NCBI RefSeq assembly: GCF_022271435.1
Contig: NZ_JAFIQY010000003.1
Coordinates: forward strand, 310,001 to 374,000
DNA: 64,000 nucleotides
Direction: 5' to 3'
Origin: Streptomyces monomycini
Lineage (GTDB): Bacteria > Actinomycetota > Actinomycetes > Streptomycetales > Streptomycetaceae
The notes beneath the pieces were generated by a model. It had not been told where the DNA came from. It ran no database searches and saw only the letters and a list, made by a program, of their open reading frames with translations. How positions within the stretch are numbered: the first letter of the stretch is position 1; the number at the start of each line of letters is the position of its first letter. Positions 16,279 through 25,044 of the stretch are shown piece after piece. The translations under genes were made by a program, and so were the position numbers.

Positions 16279-17004
16279 CTACGCGGCGTCTCGCCCCGTG
16301 GGCGCGGGCGTGACCTTCGAGAGGTACGCGTGCACGACGACGTTGGCGCTGTAGGCGTCCCGCTCGCTGTCGAAGGTGCCGGCGCAGGTGATCAGGCGCA
16401 GTTCCGCGCGGCCCGGCAGGTGCGCGCCGTAGACCTTGCGCGGTGCGAAGTTCCGGCGGTCGTAGATCTTGACGTCCTCGACGGTGAACCGCGCGGTGCT
16501 GCCGTCCTCCCTGCGGACGTCCACCGGCTGCCCCGGCTTGAGGCTGCCCAGGCGGTGGAAGACCGCGCGGCCACCGGCCGTGTCCACGTGCCCCGCCAGC
16601 ACCGCCGCGCCCGCCGTGCCCGGCTGCGGCCCCTTCGCGTACCAGCCGACGAGCCCGGGCGTGCGGTACGACGGCGTGTCGACGGCGCCGGTGGCGTCCA
16701 GGTCGGTCTCCGTCACACCGGCCCGTACGCCCAGCGCGCCGACCGTGACCTCGGTGGGGCGGCCGCCCGGGGAGGTGGACAGGGGGGCGTGGGCCGCGGG
16801 CAGTTCCTGTCCGACCGGGCGGCCGACGGCCGCGACGTCGCCGGTGGTCGGCGCCTTCGACAGGTCCCCGTCGTCCGTCAGGTCCCGGCCCCACAGCCAC
16901 AGTCCCAGCAGCAGCGCCGCCCAGGCCACACCGACGGCCATCCGGCCGCGGCCGGGAGGGTGCGGAGGGCGGCGGTCCGCCACCGGGTGGTCGTCAGCCC
17001 GCAT
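16279..17004 (-). CDS. Class F sortase
   Basis: A 241-residue membrane-anchored transpeptidase: one N-terminal hydrophobic segment (about 21-38), linker, then the sortase barrel with His in AVLAGHVDT, Cys in RLITCAGTFDS and Arg in SERDAYS. It would cleave a sorting signal and attach a surface protein to the wall. The ATG at 17004 overlaps the end of the upstream surface-protein gene by 11 bp, so the pair is cotranslated. Class F enzymes are typical of actinobacteria and their substrates are poorly known. Confidence 0.9.
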   Translation of the reverse strand: MRADDHPVADRRPPHPPGRGRMAVGVAWAALLLGLWLWGRDLTDDGDLSKAPTTGDVAAVGRPVGQELPAAHAPLSTSPGGRPTEVTVGALGVRAGVTETDLDATGAVDTPSYRTPGLVGWYAKGPQPGTAGAAVLAGHVDTAGGRAVFHRLGSLKPGQPVDVRREDGSTARFTVEDVKIYDRRNFAPRKVYGAHLPGRAELRLITCAGTFDSERDAYSANVVVHAYLSKVTPAPTGRDAA

Positions 17005-17752
17005 CGCCGTCGCCCGGTCCCTTGCGGCGGCGTCGCATCCGCAGCGCCTGTCCGGTGAGCGCGAGGACCGCGCCGCCGGCCAGGACCAGGCCCACCGCGT
17101 AGGCACCGTCGCCCTCGTGGCTCGCGGCGGTCCGTACGGGGGCGGTCCGGGCGAGGGTGGTGTGCGCGGCGGCCGGGTGGGGGCGGAATCGGGGGCGCGG
17201 GTACGGCTGCGGATGTGTCGCGGTCCAGCCGCCTCCTGCCCGTACGGGGGCGGAGGGGGACGCCGGTGGTTCGGCCGCGTCTGTATCTGCGCCGGTGCCC
17301 GCTTCCGTACCCGTATCCGTGCCCGTATTCGTGTCCGTATGCGTGCCCGTATACGGATACGTCTCCGGCCCCGTGCCGTCGCCGTTGTCCGCGGATGCCG
17401 GGACGACCTCGAAGGAGCCGGCGGCGCGCGCGTCCTCGCCGTCGCAGTGGACGGAGACGGCGTACGTGCCGGGGTCGGCCGTCGAGCGCACCCGGGCGTC
17501 GCCCACCAGTCCGGCGGCGACCCCCGCCAGCGGTACGGCGTCGACGAAAGCGGCCGAGGTGGCGCGGCCCGTCCGGCCCGCGCAGCCGCTGACCTGAAGG
17601 GCCGCCTCGGTGCCCGGCGGGAGGGCGGACGGCGTGATCGCGACGGTGCCCGCCGCGGCGCCCGGTGCCCGGGCCGCGGACGCGAGCGCGGGCACCGGAG
17701 ACAGCACCGTCACCGCCAGGGCGGAACAGAGAGTCAATACCGGTGTGCGCAT
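16994..17752 (-). CDS. Secreted membrane-anchored protein paired with class F sortase
   Basis: A 252-residue protein: signal peptide (about 1-25, ending PALASA), a beta-rich domain (about 30-120, AITPSALPPGTEAALQVSGC to CDGEDARAAGSFEVVPAS), a Thr/Gly/Asp low-complexity stalk (about 125-160) and a C-terminal membrane helix (VGLVLAGGAVLALTG) followed by RMRRRRK. The layout is that of a wall-anchored surface protein, but I see no LPxTG or LAxTG before the helix. Its partner is probably the sortase it overlaps. Earlier in-frame start at 17803 exists; 17752 gives the proper signal peptide. Confidence 0.75.
   Translation of the reverse strand: MRTPVLTLCSALAVTVLSPVPALASAARAPGAAAGTVAITPSALPPGTEAALQVSGCAGRTGRATSAAFVDAVPLAGVAAGLVGDARVRSTADPGTYAVSVHCDGEDARAAGSFEVVPASADNGDGTGPETYPYTGTHTDTNTGTDTGTEAGTGADTDAAEPPASPSAPVRAGGGWTATHPQPYPRPRFRPHPAAAHTTLARTAPVRTAASHEGDGAYAVGLVLAGGAVLALTGQALRMRRRRKGPGDGDAG
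17300..17362. repeat. CCGTAT-type hexamer microsatellite
   Basis: About ten imperfect copies of a CCCGTA/CCGTAT hexamer inside the surface-protein gene, encoding the Thr-Gly/Thr-Asp stalk. Such repeats can change copy number and so stalk length. Confidence 0.7.
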
Positions 17753-17844
17753 GGTGAACCTCCGAACACTTCCGAAGGTCCGCCCGGCGGCCCGGTTCCG
17801 CATCCCGGGCGGGGCCGCGGCTGCGCCGTACGGGTGGCGCGGCC

Positions 17845-17938
17845 GGGCTCAGGCGCCGAGGGCCGGACGCGGACACGCCGGGGCGGGCTCAGGCGCCGAG
17901 AGCCGGGGACGGGCAGGCCGCGGCCGGGCTCAGGCGCC
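17845..17938. repeat. Three direct repeats after the HAD-IIA stop
   Basis: GGGCTCAGGCGCC occurs at 17845, 17885 and 17926 (periods 40 and 41 bp), just downstream of the minus-strand gene ending at 17953. Confidence 0.7.
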
Positions 17939-17952
17939 CGGTCGCGCCCCGG

Positions 17953-18732
17953 TCACACCAGCTCGACGAGGTCGGCGATGGAGTCGACGACCCGCGACGG
18001 CCGGAACGGGTGGCGTTCGATGTCGCCCTTGCCGGTCAGCCCGGTCAGCACCAGGAACGTCTCCATGCCCGCCTCCAGGCCGGCCAGCACATCGGTGTCC
18101 ATCCGGTCGCCGATCATCGCGGAGGTCTCGCTGTGCGCGCCGATGACGTTCAGGCCGTGCCGCATCATCAGCGGGTTGGGCTTGCCGACGAAGTACGGCT
18201 CGACGCCCGTCGCCTTGGTGATCAGCGCGGCCACCGAGCCGGTGGCGGGCAGCGCGCCGTCCGCCGAGGGGCCGGTCTCGTCCGGGTTGGTGGCGATGAA
18301 CCGGGCGCCGTTGTTGATCAGCCGGATGGCCTTGGTGAGCGCCTCGAAGCTGTACGTACGGGTCTCGCCGAGCACCACGTAGTCCGGCTCGTGGTCGGTG
18401 AGGACGTACCCGATGTCGTGCAGCGCGGTGGTCAGGCCCGCCTCGCCGATGACGTACGCGGTACCGGACGGCCGCTGCTCGTCCAGGAACTGGGCGGTGG
18501 CCAGCGCGGAGGTCCAGATGGACTCCCAGGGCACGTCCAGGCCGATCCGGTTCAGCCGGGCGTGCAGGTCGCGCGGGGTGTAGATGGAGTTGTTGGTCAG
18601 GACGAGGAAGGGCTTGCCCGATTCGCGCAGCCGCTTGATGAAGGCGTCCGCACCGGGCACCGGGATGCCCTCGTGCATCAGGACCCCGTCCATGTCGGTC
18701 AGCCATGACTCGATCGGCTTGCGCTCTGCCAC
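17953..18732 (-). CDS. HAD-IIA (NagD-like) phosphatase
   Basis: A 259-residue cytosolic phosphatase of the NagD/p-nitrophenyl-phosphatase group. Motif I is DMDGV (WLTDMDGVLMHEG), motif II VLTNNS, the C2-type cap lies in the middle (VLGETRTYSFEALTKAIRL, ATNPDETGPS), motif III Lys is in FVGKPNPLMM and motif IV is MIGDRMDTDV. The GTG at 18732 gives the usual family length; the frame continues 24 residues upstream to 18804. NagD enzymes dephosphorylate nucleotides and sugar phosphates; the physiological substrate is unknown. It does not appear cotranscribed with its neighbours. Confidence 0.9.
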   Translation of the reverse strand: MAERKPIESWLTDMDGVLMHEGIPVPGADAFIKRLRESGKPFLVLTNNSIYTPRDLHARLNRIGLDVPWESIWTSALATAQFLDEQRPSGTAYVIGEAGLTTALHDIGYVLTDHEPDYVVLGETRTYSFEALTKAIRLINNGARFIATNPDETGPSADGALPATGSVAALITKATGVEPYFVGKPNPLMMRHGLNVIGAHSETSAMIGDRMDTDVLAGLEAGMETFLVLTGLTGKGDIERHPFRPSRVVDSIADLVELV

Positions 18733-18939
18733 TGCCGGTCTCCCGCCGTGCGTGTCTGCCAGGGGCGCCGGCCGTGCCCGCGCCGTCGCGGGTCCCGTAC
18801 GCACCGCGCACCCCGGTGGGTGAGCTGCGTCTCGTACGTATGGCCGACGCCCCCAGCCTAAGTCAGCCGCAGCGATCTCGACCCCGCCGAGATCGCAGGC
18901 CGGACCGCTGACGGGCCGCGCCCGGGGCCGGGGCGGTGG

Positions 18940-20001
18940 TCAGCTGCCCGTGGCCGTCTTCCAGGCGTCGAGGTAGGTGGACAGGTTCTTGTCGATGTCA
19001 TTCCAGTCCGGGCGGAAGATGTCGACACCGTCCATGATTCTGGCGAGTTCGGTGGCGTTGCGGTCGGTGGGCCGGATGTCCGTACGGGCCGCGAAGCCGC
19101 CGCCGACCGCGGAGACCTGCTGCTGCACCTCGGGCGAGAGCAGGTGGTCCAGGAACTTCTTCGCCCGCGCCGCGTGCGGGGCGTTCTTGACCAGCCCGGC
19201 CGCGTACGGGAGCGCGAAGGTGGACGGGCGGGCACCAGGCTCGGCGGCGGGGAAGAAAATGCCCTGGTTCGGCATGGACCTCATGTTGGCGTAGTTCATC
19301 TGCACGTCACCGTTGGCGACGAGGAGTTCGCCCTTGTCGGTCTTGGGGGCGAGCTGCCCGGTGGAGGAGGACGGGCCTACGTTGTTGGCCTGGAGTCTCT
19401 TGAGGAACTCCATGGCGGGGCCCTGGCCGCCGAAGTCGTGCAGGGCCTGGACGACGACCGCCGTACCGTCCCCGGCGACGCCCGGCGTGGAGTACTGGAG
19501 CTTGTTCTTGAAGCGCGCGTCCGTCAGGTCCTGCCAGGTACGGGGCGGCTGCTGGAGCTGCCGCTTGTTGTAGATGAAGCAGAAGTAGTTGTTGACGACG
19601 GCGGTCCACCTGCCGTCCGGGTCCTTGTTCGCGGCGGCGACCTGCTCGGAGCCCTTGGGCCGGTACGGCTCCAGCAGCCCCTTGCCGCCGGCCTGCTGGA
19701 TGAACGGCGGCAGCGTCACGACGATGTCCGCCTTGGTGTTGGCCTTCTCCCGGACCAGCCGCTGCACGGCGGCGCCGGAGCCGCTCTCGACCAGGTTGAC
19801 CTTGATGCCGGTCTTCTTCTCGTAGTCCTTGAAGACCCGGTCGTAGAATCCGTCGCCCCGCTCACCGCGCAGCCCGTCGGCGCTGTAGACGGTGATCTCC
19901 CGGGCGTCGGCGCGGGACACGCCGCCGCAGCCGGTCAGGGCGGCGCCGAGGACCAGGGTGCCGCAGACGGCGGCGGCGGTCGGCTTGAGGGGGCTGCGCA
20001 T
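18940..20001 (-). CDS. 2-Aminoethylphosphonate-type ABC transporter substrate-binding lipoprotein
   Basis: A 353-residue lipoprotein: lipobox ALTGCGG (Cys25), then a family-1-type solute-binding fold (EITVYSADGLRGERGDGFYD, VESGSGAAVQRLVREKANT, ADIVVTLPPFIQQA, GVAGDGTAVVVQALHDFGG, NYANMRSMPNQGIFFPAAEP). The family also includes iron-binding proteins; the neighbouring phosphonate genes favour PhnS-like aminoethylphosphonate binding. It is the last gene of the operon, 67 bp after the second permease gene. Confidence 0.82.
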   Translation of the reverse strand: MRSPLKPTAAAVCGTLVLGAALTGCGGVSRADAREITVYSADGLRGERGDGFYDRVFKDYEKKTGIKVNLVESGSGAAVQRLVREKANTKADIVVTLPPFIQQAGGKGLLEPYRPKGSEQVAAANKDPDGRWTAVVNNYFCFIYNKRQLQQPPRTWQDLTDARFKNKLQYSTPGVAGDGTAVVVQALHDFGGQGPAMEFLKRLQANNVGPSSSTGQLAPKTDKGELLVANGDVQMNYANMRSMPNQGIFFPAAEPGARPSTFALPYAAGLVKNAPHAARAKKFLDHLLSPEVQQQVSAVGGGFAARTDIRPTDRNATELARIMDGVDIFRPDWNDIDKNLSTYLDAWKTATGS

Positions 20002-20068
20002 GACGTGTCGTGGCTCCTTGAAGTGGCAGGTGGCCGGGCCGAAACCCGAGGTGGTCGGGCCGGGCCCG

Positions 20069-20878
20069 TCAGCGGTACGAGGCCTTGGTGCGGATACGGG
20101 AGACGGCCAGCAGGACGAGCAGGGTGGCGGCCATCAGCGCCACCGCGAGCGCGGCACCGGCGAACAGGGCGCCCCGGTCGGTGGTGGCGAAGATGCGCAC
20201 CGGCAGCGGCGTCCAGTCCGGCGGGTAGATCATCATCGTGGCGCTCAGCTCGCCCATGGACAGGGCGAAGCACAGGCCCGCGGCGGCGGTCAGGGACGGC
20301 AGCAGCAGCGGCAGTTTGACGCGCCACAGGACGTAGGCCGGGCGCGCGCCGAGGCTGGCGGCGCTCTGCTCGTACGCCGGGTCCAGGCGGGCCAGCGCGG
20401 CCGTCACGGACTGGTACGCGAAGGCGGTGACCAGGACCGTGTGCGCGACGACCACGATCTGCGGGGTGCCGTTCAGGAGCAGCGGCGGCTGCGAGAAGGC
20501 GACCAGCAGCGACAGGCCCACGACGACCGACGGCACCGCGACCGGCAGCACGAACAGGCCGTCGAGGACGCGGCGGGCGCGCGGCCGCAGGCGCTGGGCG
20601 GCCAGCGCGGCCCAGGTCCCGGCCGTGAGCGCCAGCAGGCTCGCGGCGACGGCCGTGACCAGGCTGGTGACCAGCGCCTCCAGCGAGTCGCCGCGCGCGA
20701 TGTCCTGGTAGTGCGCCGTCGTCGGGCCGGACGGCAGCGCCCCGCTCCAGGTGCTCGCGAAGGACGCCGCGACGACCACCAGCAGCGGCAGCGCGAAGAG
20801 CGGCAGGAAGAGGACGAAGAACACGGCCCAGACGGCCCGTCGGGCCCCTTTGCTATGCACGAGCACGGCGGCCGGCAC
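20069..20878 (-). CDS. Aminoethylphosphonate-type ABC transporter permease 2
   Basis: A 269-residue permease with six predicted membrane helices and the EAA-type loop AYEQSAASLGARPAYVLWRV followed by KLPLLLPSLTAAAG. It pairs with permease 1 to form the channel. Its start overlaps the permease 1 stop by 26 bp. Similar to PhnV/PotC-type subunits. The assigned substrate comes from the operon, not from the protein itself. Confidence 0.83.
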   Translation of the reverse strand: MPAAVLVHSKGARRAVWAVFFVLFLPLFALPLLVVVAASFASTWSGALPSGPTTAHYQDIARGDSLEALVTSLVTAVAASLLALTAGTWAALAAQRLRPRARRVLDGLFVLPVAVPSVVVGLSLLVAFSQPPLLLNGTPQIVVVAHTVLVTAFAYQSVTAALARLDPAYEQSAASLGARPAYVLWRVKLPLLLPSLTAAAGLCFALSMGELSATMMIYPPDWTPLPVRIFATTDRGALFAGAALAVALMAATLLVLLAVSRIRTKASYR

Positions 20879-21827
20879 CTCCCGCTGTCGGTGTCCGTGC
20901 CCCGCCCGCCCGCGCGGCCACAGTCCGGTACAGGGCGTAAAGGGCGACGGACAGCACGATGTTGACGACGGCGACGACGCACGCGCCCGTGTAGTCGCCG
21001 TCGAGAATGGCCTTGGTGTAGACGAGCACGGGCAGGGTCACCACGTCCTTGGCCCCGGTGAACAGCACGATCCCGAACTCGTTGAGCGTCAGCACGAGGA
21101 CGAGCGCCCCGCCCGCCGCCAGCGAGGGCAGCGCCTCGGGCCAGATCACCTTCCGTACGATCCGGACCGGCCGGGCGCCGAGCGACGCCGCGGCCTCCAA
21201 CTGCCCGGTCTCCACCTGGGAGAACGCCGCGAGAAGCGGGCGCATCACGAAGGGCGTGAAGTACGTGATCTCGGCGAGGAGCACGCCCCACGGGGTGTGC
21301 AGGAAGGCGAAGGGGCCGTCCGCGGCGCCGGTGGCGTCCGTCCACAGTCCGTTGGCGAGCCCGGCCGTGCCGTACAGGAAGAGCAGGGCGAGAGTGATCA
21401 GGAAGGACGGGAAGGCGAGGAAGACGTCGATGAAACGGCTCAGTGCCCGGCTGCCGGGGAACGGTACGAACGCGATCACCAGCGCGAGGGCGAAGCCGAG
21501 CAGCAGGCAGCCGGCGGTGGCGCCGACGGCGATCAGCACGGTGGTGCCCAGCGCGTCGCGGAACGACGCCTCGGCGAAGACCTTCGCGTACGGGGCGGTG
21601 GACGGCGGGCCGCCCTCCTCGCCGAGGAAGGACTGCCGCACGACCAGGGCGAGCGGACAGAGGAAGACGAGGGCGAGCGCGGCGAGCGGGGGCAGGGACC
21701 AGAGGACGGGGGAGGTACGCGCGGCGGCTCGGCCGACCGCGCCCCGGCTTCCCGCACCCGATTCCGCGCTCGTTCCCGCACCCGATTCCGCGTCCCGTGG
21801 CAGCGCGAGGCTTTCCGGCCTACTCAT
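20853..21827 (-). CDS. Aminoethylphosphonate-type ABC transporter permease 1
   Basis: A 324-residue permease with about six membrane helices, a variable Ser/Ala/Gly-rich cytosolic N-terminus of ~35 residues, and the EAA loop TGQLEAAASLGARPVRIVRK followed by VIWPEALPSLAAGG. PhnU/PotB-type subunit. It overlaps the ATPase gene by 8 bp and permease 2 by 26 bp, consistent with tight translational coupling. Confidence 0.83.
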   Translation of the reverse strand: MSRPESLALPRDAESGAGTSAESGAGSRGAVGRAAARTSPVLWSLPPLAALALVFLCPLALVVRQSFLGEEGGPPSTAPYAKVFAEASFRDALGTTVLIAVGATAGCLLLGFALALVIAFVPFPGSRALSRFIDVFLAFPSFLITLALLFLYGTAGLANGLWTDATGAADGPFAFLHTPWGVLLAEITYFTPFVMRPLLAAFSQVETGQLEAAASLGARPVRIVRKVIWPEALPSLAAGGALVLVLTLNEFGIVLFTGAKDVVTLPVLVYTKAILDGDYTGACVVAVVNIVLSVALYALYRTVAARAGGARTPTAGGAGRRARA

Positions 21828-22968
21828 CGGCGGCGCTCCCCGCCCCGGCCGGCAGCAGCACCGCGTCCTCGGCGGCGAAGTGCAGGACGACCTCGGCGCC
21901 GGGCTCCGGGGTCGCGCGCAGCTCCCGTACGTCCGCCATGACGCGGTGCCCGGACACGTCCGCGTACACCCGGTGGGTCGCGCCGCGCCACTGCACCTCG
22001 GTGACCCGGCCGTGCAGCGCGTTGGGCCCCTCGCCGAGTCCGACGAGGTGCGGGCGCACGCAGAGCGTGGCGGACGCGCCGGGTGCCGCGCCGTCGGCGG
22101 ATGTGACGGCCAGCCGCGTCCCCGCGAAGTCCGCCGTGCCGTGCGGACCGGCCGTCACCGGCAGCAGGTTGGCGTTGCCGACGAAGGAGGCGGTGAACCC
22201 GGTGCGCGGGCGCCGGTAGAGGTCCTGCGGGGTGCCGCAGTCACGCAGCCGCGCCCGGTCCATGACGGCGATCCGGTCCGCCAGCGTCAGCGCCTCCACC
22301 TGGTCGTGGGTGACGTACAGGATCGACACGTCCGGCAGTTCGCGGTGCAGCCGCGCCAGTTCGGCGAGCATTCCGGAGCGCAGCCGGGCGTCGAGGGCGG
22401 ACAGCGGCTCGTCCAGGAGCAGCACCCCGGGCCGGATGGCCAGCGCCCGCGCGATGGCGACGCGCTGCTGTTGCCCGCCGGACAGCTCACGCGGATAGCG
22501 CCGCGCGTACGCGGCCATGCCGGACATCTCCAGCGCCTCGGCCACGCGCGCGGCGGTCTCGGCGCGCGAACCGGTGCGCCCGCGCCGGGCCTTGAGGCCG
22601 AAGGCGACGTTGTCCTCGACGCGCAGGTGCGGGAAGAGGGCGTACTGCTGGACGACCATGCCGATGCCGCGCCGGTGGGGCGGCAGCCCGGTCACGTCGC
22701 GGCCGCCGATCAGCACCCGCCCGGCACACGGCCGGACGAAGCCGGCGACCGCCCGCAGCGCGGTGGTCTTGCCGGAGCCGGACGGGCCGAGCAGGGCCAT
22801 CACCTCGCCCGGCCCGACGGTCAGGTCGAAGTCGTCCAGGACGACGTTCCCGCCGTACGCGACGGAGACGTGGTCGAAGCGGATGCCGGAGGGGGAGGGG
22901 GCTCCGGGGTCGGCGGGGGTCGTGGGGGCCGTGGGGGCGCCGTCGCGGGTACCGGTGGCGGCACTCAT
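21820..22968 (-). CDS. Aminoethylphosphonate-type ABC transporter ATPase
   Basis: A 382-residue ATPase of the spermidine/iron/phosphonate group. Walker A GPSGSGKTT (about 61-69), Q-loop VVQQYALFPHL, signature RELSGGQQQRVAIARAL, Walker B LLLDEPLSALD, switch His in YVTHDQVEALTLADR. A C-terminal TOBE domain (about 290-375, ending HFAAEDAVLLPAG) is the usual regulatory part. ATGA overlap with the upstream HAD hydrolase gene ties catabolism to uptake. Confidence 0.88.
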   Translation of the reverse strand: MSAATGTRDGAPTAPTTPADPGAPSPSGIRFDHVSVAYGGNVVLDDFDLTVGPGEVMALLGPSGSGKTTALRAVAGFVRPCAGRVLIGGRDVTGLPPHRRGIGMVVQQYALFPHLRVEDNVAFGLKARRGRTGSRAETAARVAEALEMSGMAAYARRYPRELSGGQQQRVAIARALAIRPGVLLLDEPLSALDARLRSGMLAELARLHRELPDVSILYVTHDQVEALTLADRIAVMDRARLRDCGTPQDLYRRPRTGFTASFVGNANLLPVTAGPHGTADFAGTRLAVTSADGAAPGASATLCVRPHLVGLGEGPNALHGRVTEVQWRGATHRVYADVSGHRVMADVRELRATPEPGAEVVLHFAAEDAVLLPAGAGSAADE

Positions 22969-23708
22969 ACAGGACGCTCCGGCCGCCGGCCCTCGTGCGG
23001 CTCTTCCCCACCGTCGAGCAGTGCGGGCAGTTCGGCCACCGAGCCGAGGACGTGCGTGGCGCCCGCGCCCCGGAGTGCCGCTTCGTCATGGGCGCCGGTC
23101 AGGACCCCGGCCACGACCGAGGCACCCGCCCGGCGGCCGGAGCGCATGTCGTACGAGGTGTCACCGGCGACCGCGATCTGCCGCACGGAGTCGGCGGCGC
23201 CGGTCCGCAGCAGCGCGGCCAGCACCATGTCCGGGTACGGCCGCCCGCGCCCGCCCGCGTCGGCGGGGCACAGGGTCAGCGTCACCAGGTCCCGCCAGCC
23301 CAGCGCGTCCAGGACGGCGTCCTGGGTGACCCGCGCGAAACCGGTGGTCAGCACGACCGTGCGGCCCGCTTCCTGAAGGGCCTCGACGGCCTCCCGGGCG
23401 CCGGGCACGGGCGCGATCCGCCCGCCGTCGACCAGTTCCCCGTACGCCTCCTCGAAGGTGCTGTTGGCGCGCCGCGCCCGCTCCTCGTCGCCGAACAGGT
23501 GCCGGAAGACGGAGATCTTCGACTCGCCCATGGTGGCGCGCACGTAGGCCAGGTGCTTCTCGTGCTCGGCGCTGCCCGGTACGACACCGAGCCGCCCGGC
23601 CGCCGCGCTGAACGCCTGCTCGACCAGCCCGCCGTCGGCCACCGTCGTCCCCGCCATGTCGAGCACGACCAGCGAGATCCGTTCCCGCTCCGTATTGTCG
23701 ACCGTCAT
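22965..23708 (-). CDS. Phosphonatase-like HAD hydrolase (TIGR03351 type)
   Basis: A 247-residue HAD enzyme resembling phosphonoacetaldehyde hydrolase PhnX. Nucleophile motif VVLDMAGTTVADGG (Asp17) matches the D-x-AGT signature; a helical cap contains VRATMGESKISVFRHLFG, where Lys64 aligns by eye with the Schiff-base lysine of PhnX; motif II VLTTGF, motif III region GGRGRPYPDMVLAALL, motif IV IAVAGDTSYDMRSG. It would break the C-P bond of an aldehyde made by the FAD enzyme encoded just upstream. Start ATG 23708 lies 5 bp past that gene's stop; a GTG at 23717 would overlap it and cannot be excluded. Confidence 0.85.
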   Translation of the reverse strand: MTVDNTERERISLVVLDMAGTTVADGGLVEQAFSAAAGRLGVVPGSAEHEKHLAYVRATMGESKISVFRHLFGDEERARRANSTFEEAYGELVDGGRIAPVPGAREAVEALQEAGRTVVLTTGFARVTQDAVLDALGWRDLVTLTLCPADAGGRGRPYPDMVLAALLRTGAADSVRQIAVAGDTSYDMRSGRRAGASVVAGVLTGAHDEAALRGAGATHVLGSVAELPALLDGGEEPHEGRRPERPV

Positions 23709-23713
23709 CACCT

Positions 23714-24835
23714 TCACCACCCGATCTCGTTCGCGGTCTCTTCGGCCAGCGCCGGAGAACAGGTCATCCCCCGCCCACCGGGCCCGGTGACCAGCCAGAC
23801 GCCGTCGCGCACCCGCTGCCGGTGCACGACGCGCGAGGTGTCCGTGCACTGCGCGTACACCCCTGCCCAACGGCGGCGCACGGTGGGCAGCGGGCGCCCG
23901 AGCAGCCCCTCGACCACTGCGGTCAGGTGCTCGTAAGGGTCCTCGACGACGTCGAAGCCGAACGGCGTGTCGTACTCGTGTGTGTCGCCGATGGTCAGTC
24001 CGCCGTCCGCGCGCTGCACCATCAGCAGCTGCATCCGATGCTCGGCCGCTACGGCAGCCTGCGGCCGCACCGCCGACCACTCGTCCAATTCGGGCCCGTC
24101 ATAAGCCGGGTAGTAGCGAAAACTGTCCGCATCCGCCACCGAAGTGGTCAGATCCTCGCCGAGCGGGGCCGTCTGCATCATCTGAAGCCGCACGCGGCGC
24201 ACCGGCAGGCCGGGCGCCAACTCGCGCACCAGGCCACCGAGCCAGGCACCGGGACAGAGCACGACCGCATCCCCCTCGTGCAGGTCACCGTGGTCATCGC
24301 GTACGGCCCGTTCACCGACGACGTCGCGCACCTCGCGGCCGCCCATGTAGGTGTAACGCCCGGACGCCGTCAGCGCCTCGCGCAGCGCGCGCTGGGCGGT
24401 ACGCGGTTCCACGGCGGCATCGCGCTCACACCACAACGCACCGGCGAACTCGCCCCGCAGGGCAGGGTTCACGGCCCTGGCCTCCTCGGCATCGAGCAGC
24501 TTGAACCCCCGGGCCGCGGCATCCGTGCGGCGCATGGCAGCCTCCGCGACGGCCCGCTCCGCCTCGTCCCGTACGACGGTCAGCGAACCGTTCGCCCGGA
24601 ACCCGAGCCCGGGCACCCGCGCCCCGACCCCCTCCCACAACTCCCGCGCCCGCAGCGCCGTCTCCAGCTCCGCCCCACCGGCCCGCCCGCCGACCCAGAC
24701 CAGCCCGAAATTCCGCACCGAGGCCCCACGCGCCTCGGCCTCCCGCTCGATGTGCACGACCTCATGACCGCGCCCGACCGCTTCCCAGGCATGCATGGTC
24801 CCCAGCACCCCGGCTCCGACAACTATGACTCGCAT
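23714..24835 (-). CDS. FAD-dependent aminophosphonate oxidoreductase (TIGR03364 type)
   Basis: A 373-residue DAO-family flavoprotein. The FAD-binding GxGxxG is at the very N-terminus (MRVIVVGAGVLGTMHAWEAV), with the acidic end of strand 2 in VVHIERE; the second FAD motif is VWLVTGPGGRGMTCSPALAE near the C-terminus. This family is recurrently found beside phosphonatase-like hydrolases and is thought to oxidatively deaminate 2-aminoethylphosphonate or a derivative to the aldehyde. It replaces the aminotransferase PhnW, which is absent here. First gene of the operon; the ATG at 24835 gives the standard family N-terminus. Confidence 0.85.
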   Translation of the reverse strand: MRVIVVGAGVLGTMHAWEAVGRGHEVVHIEREAEARGASVRNFGLVWVGGRAGGAELETALRARELWEGVGARVPGLGFRANGSLTVVRDEAERAVAEAAMRRTDAAARGFKLLDAEEARAVNPALRGEFAGALWCERDAAVEPRTAQRALREALTASGRYTYMGGREVRDVVGERAVRDDHGDLHEGDAVVLCPGAWLGGLVRELAPGLPVRRVRLQMMQTAPLGEDLTTSVADADSFRYYPAYDGPELDEWSAVRPQAAVAAEHRMQLLMVQRADGGLTIGDTHEYDTPFGFDVVEDPYEHLTAVVEGLLGRPLPTVRRRWAGVYAQCTDTSRVVHRQRVRDGVWLVTGPGGRGMTCSPALAEETANEIGW

Positions 24836-24910
24836 GCCGGGAACGCTCCCGGGGGCGGGTGACCCGGGGCGGGCCGGGAGACGGCGCCGGGGTGAACGGG
24901 GACTCAAGCT

Positions 24911-24922
24911 TGGCCTAGACCC
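24911..24922. promoter_or_regulatory. Candidate GntR operator at the aminophosphonate operon promoter
   Basis: TGGCCTAGACCC shares 10 of 12 positions with the GntR/HutC-type palindrome TGGTCTAGACCA. It lies 76 bp upstream of the FAD gene start and could bind the GntR protein at 26782-27540. Confidence 0.45.
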
Positions 24923-25044
24923 GTTACCTTATCGTGACTTACCGGTGCGCCGAGCCCGCTCTGCACGGCGTGTTTCCTTCCGCGAGCGAGCCCACGAGAG
25001 AAGAATTGTGGGAGGCATTACTTGCCGATCCGAGGAAAACAGGC

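Noticed and set aside
15890..16900. Upstream extension of the GH6 frame (694 residues in total)
   Set aside because: It is a GC-frame artefact over the sortase gene and intergenic DNA; the lipobox and RBS place the start at 15889.
17300..17362. Possible CRISPR or iteron array of CCGTAT units
   Set aside because: A hexamer microsatellite in frame inside the surface-protein gene; no spacers and no replication genes nearby.
24934..25044. GTG at 24934 as start of the DUF2079 gene
   Set aside because: No RBS and atypical sequence; the GTG at 25045 has GAGGA at suitable distance, though the choice remains uncertain.
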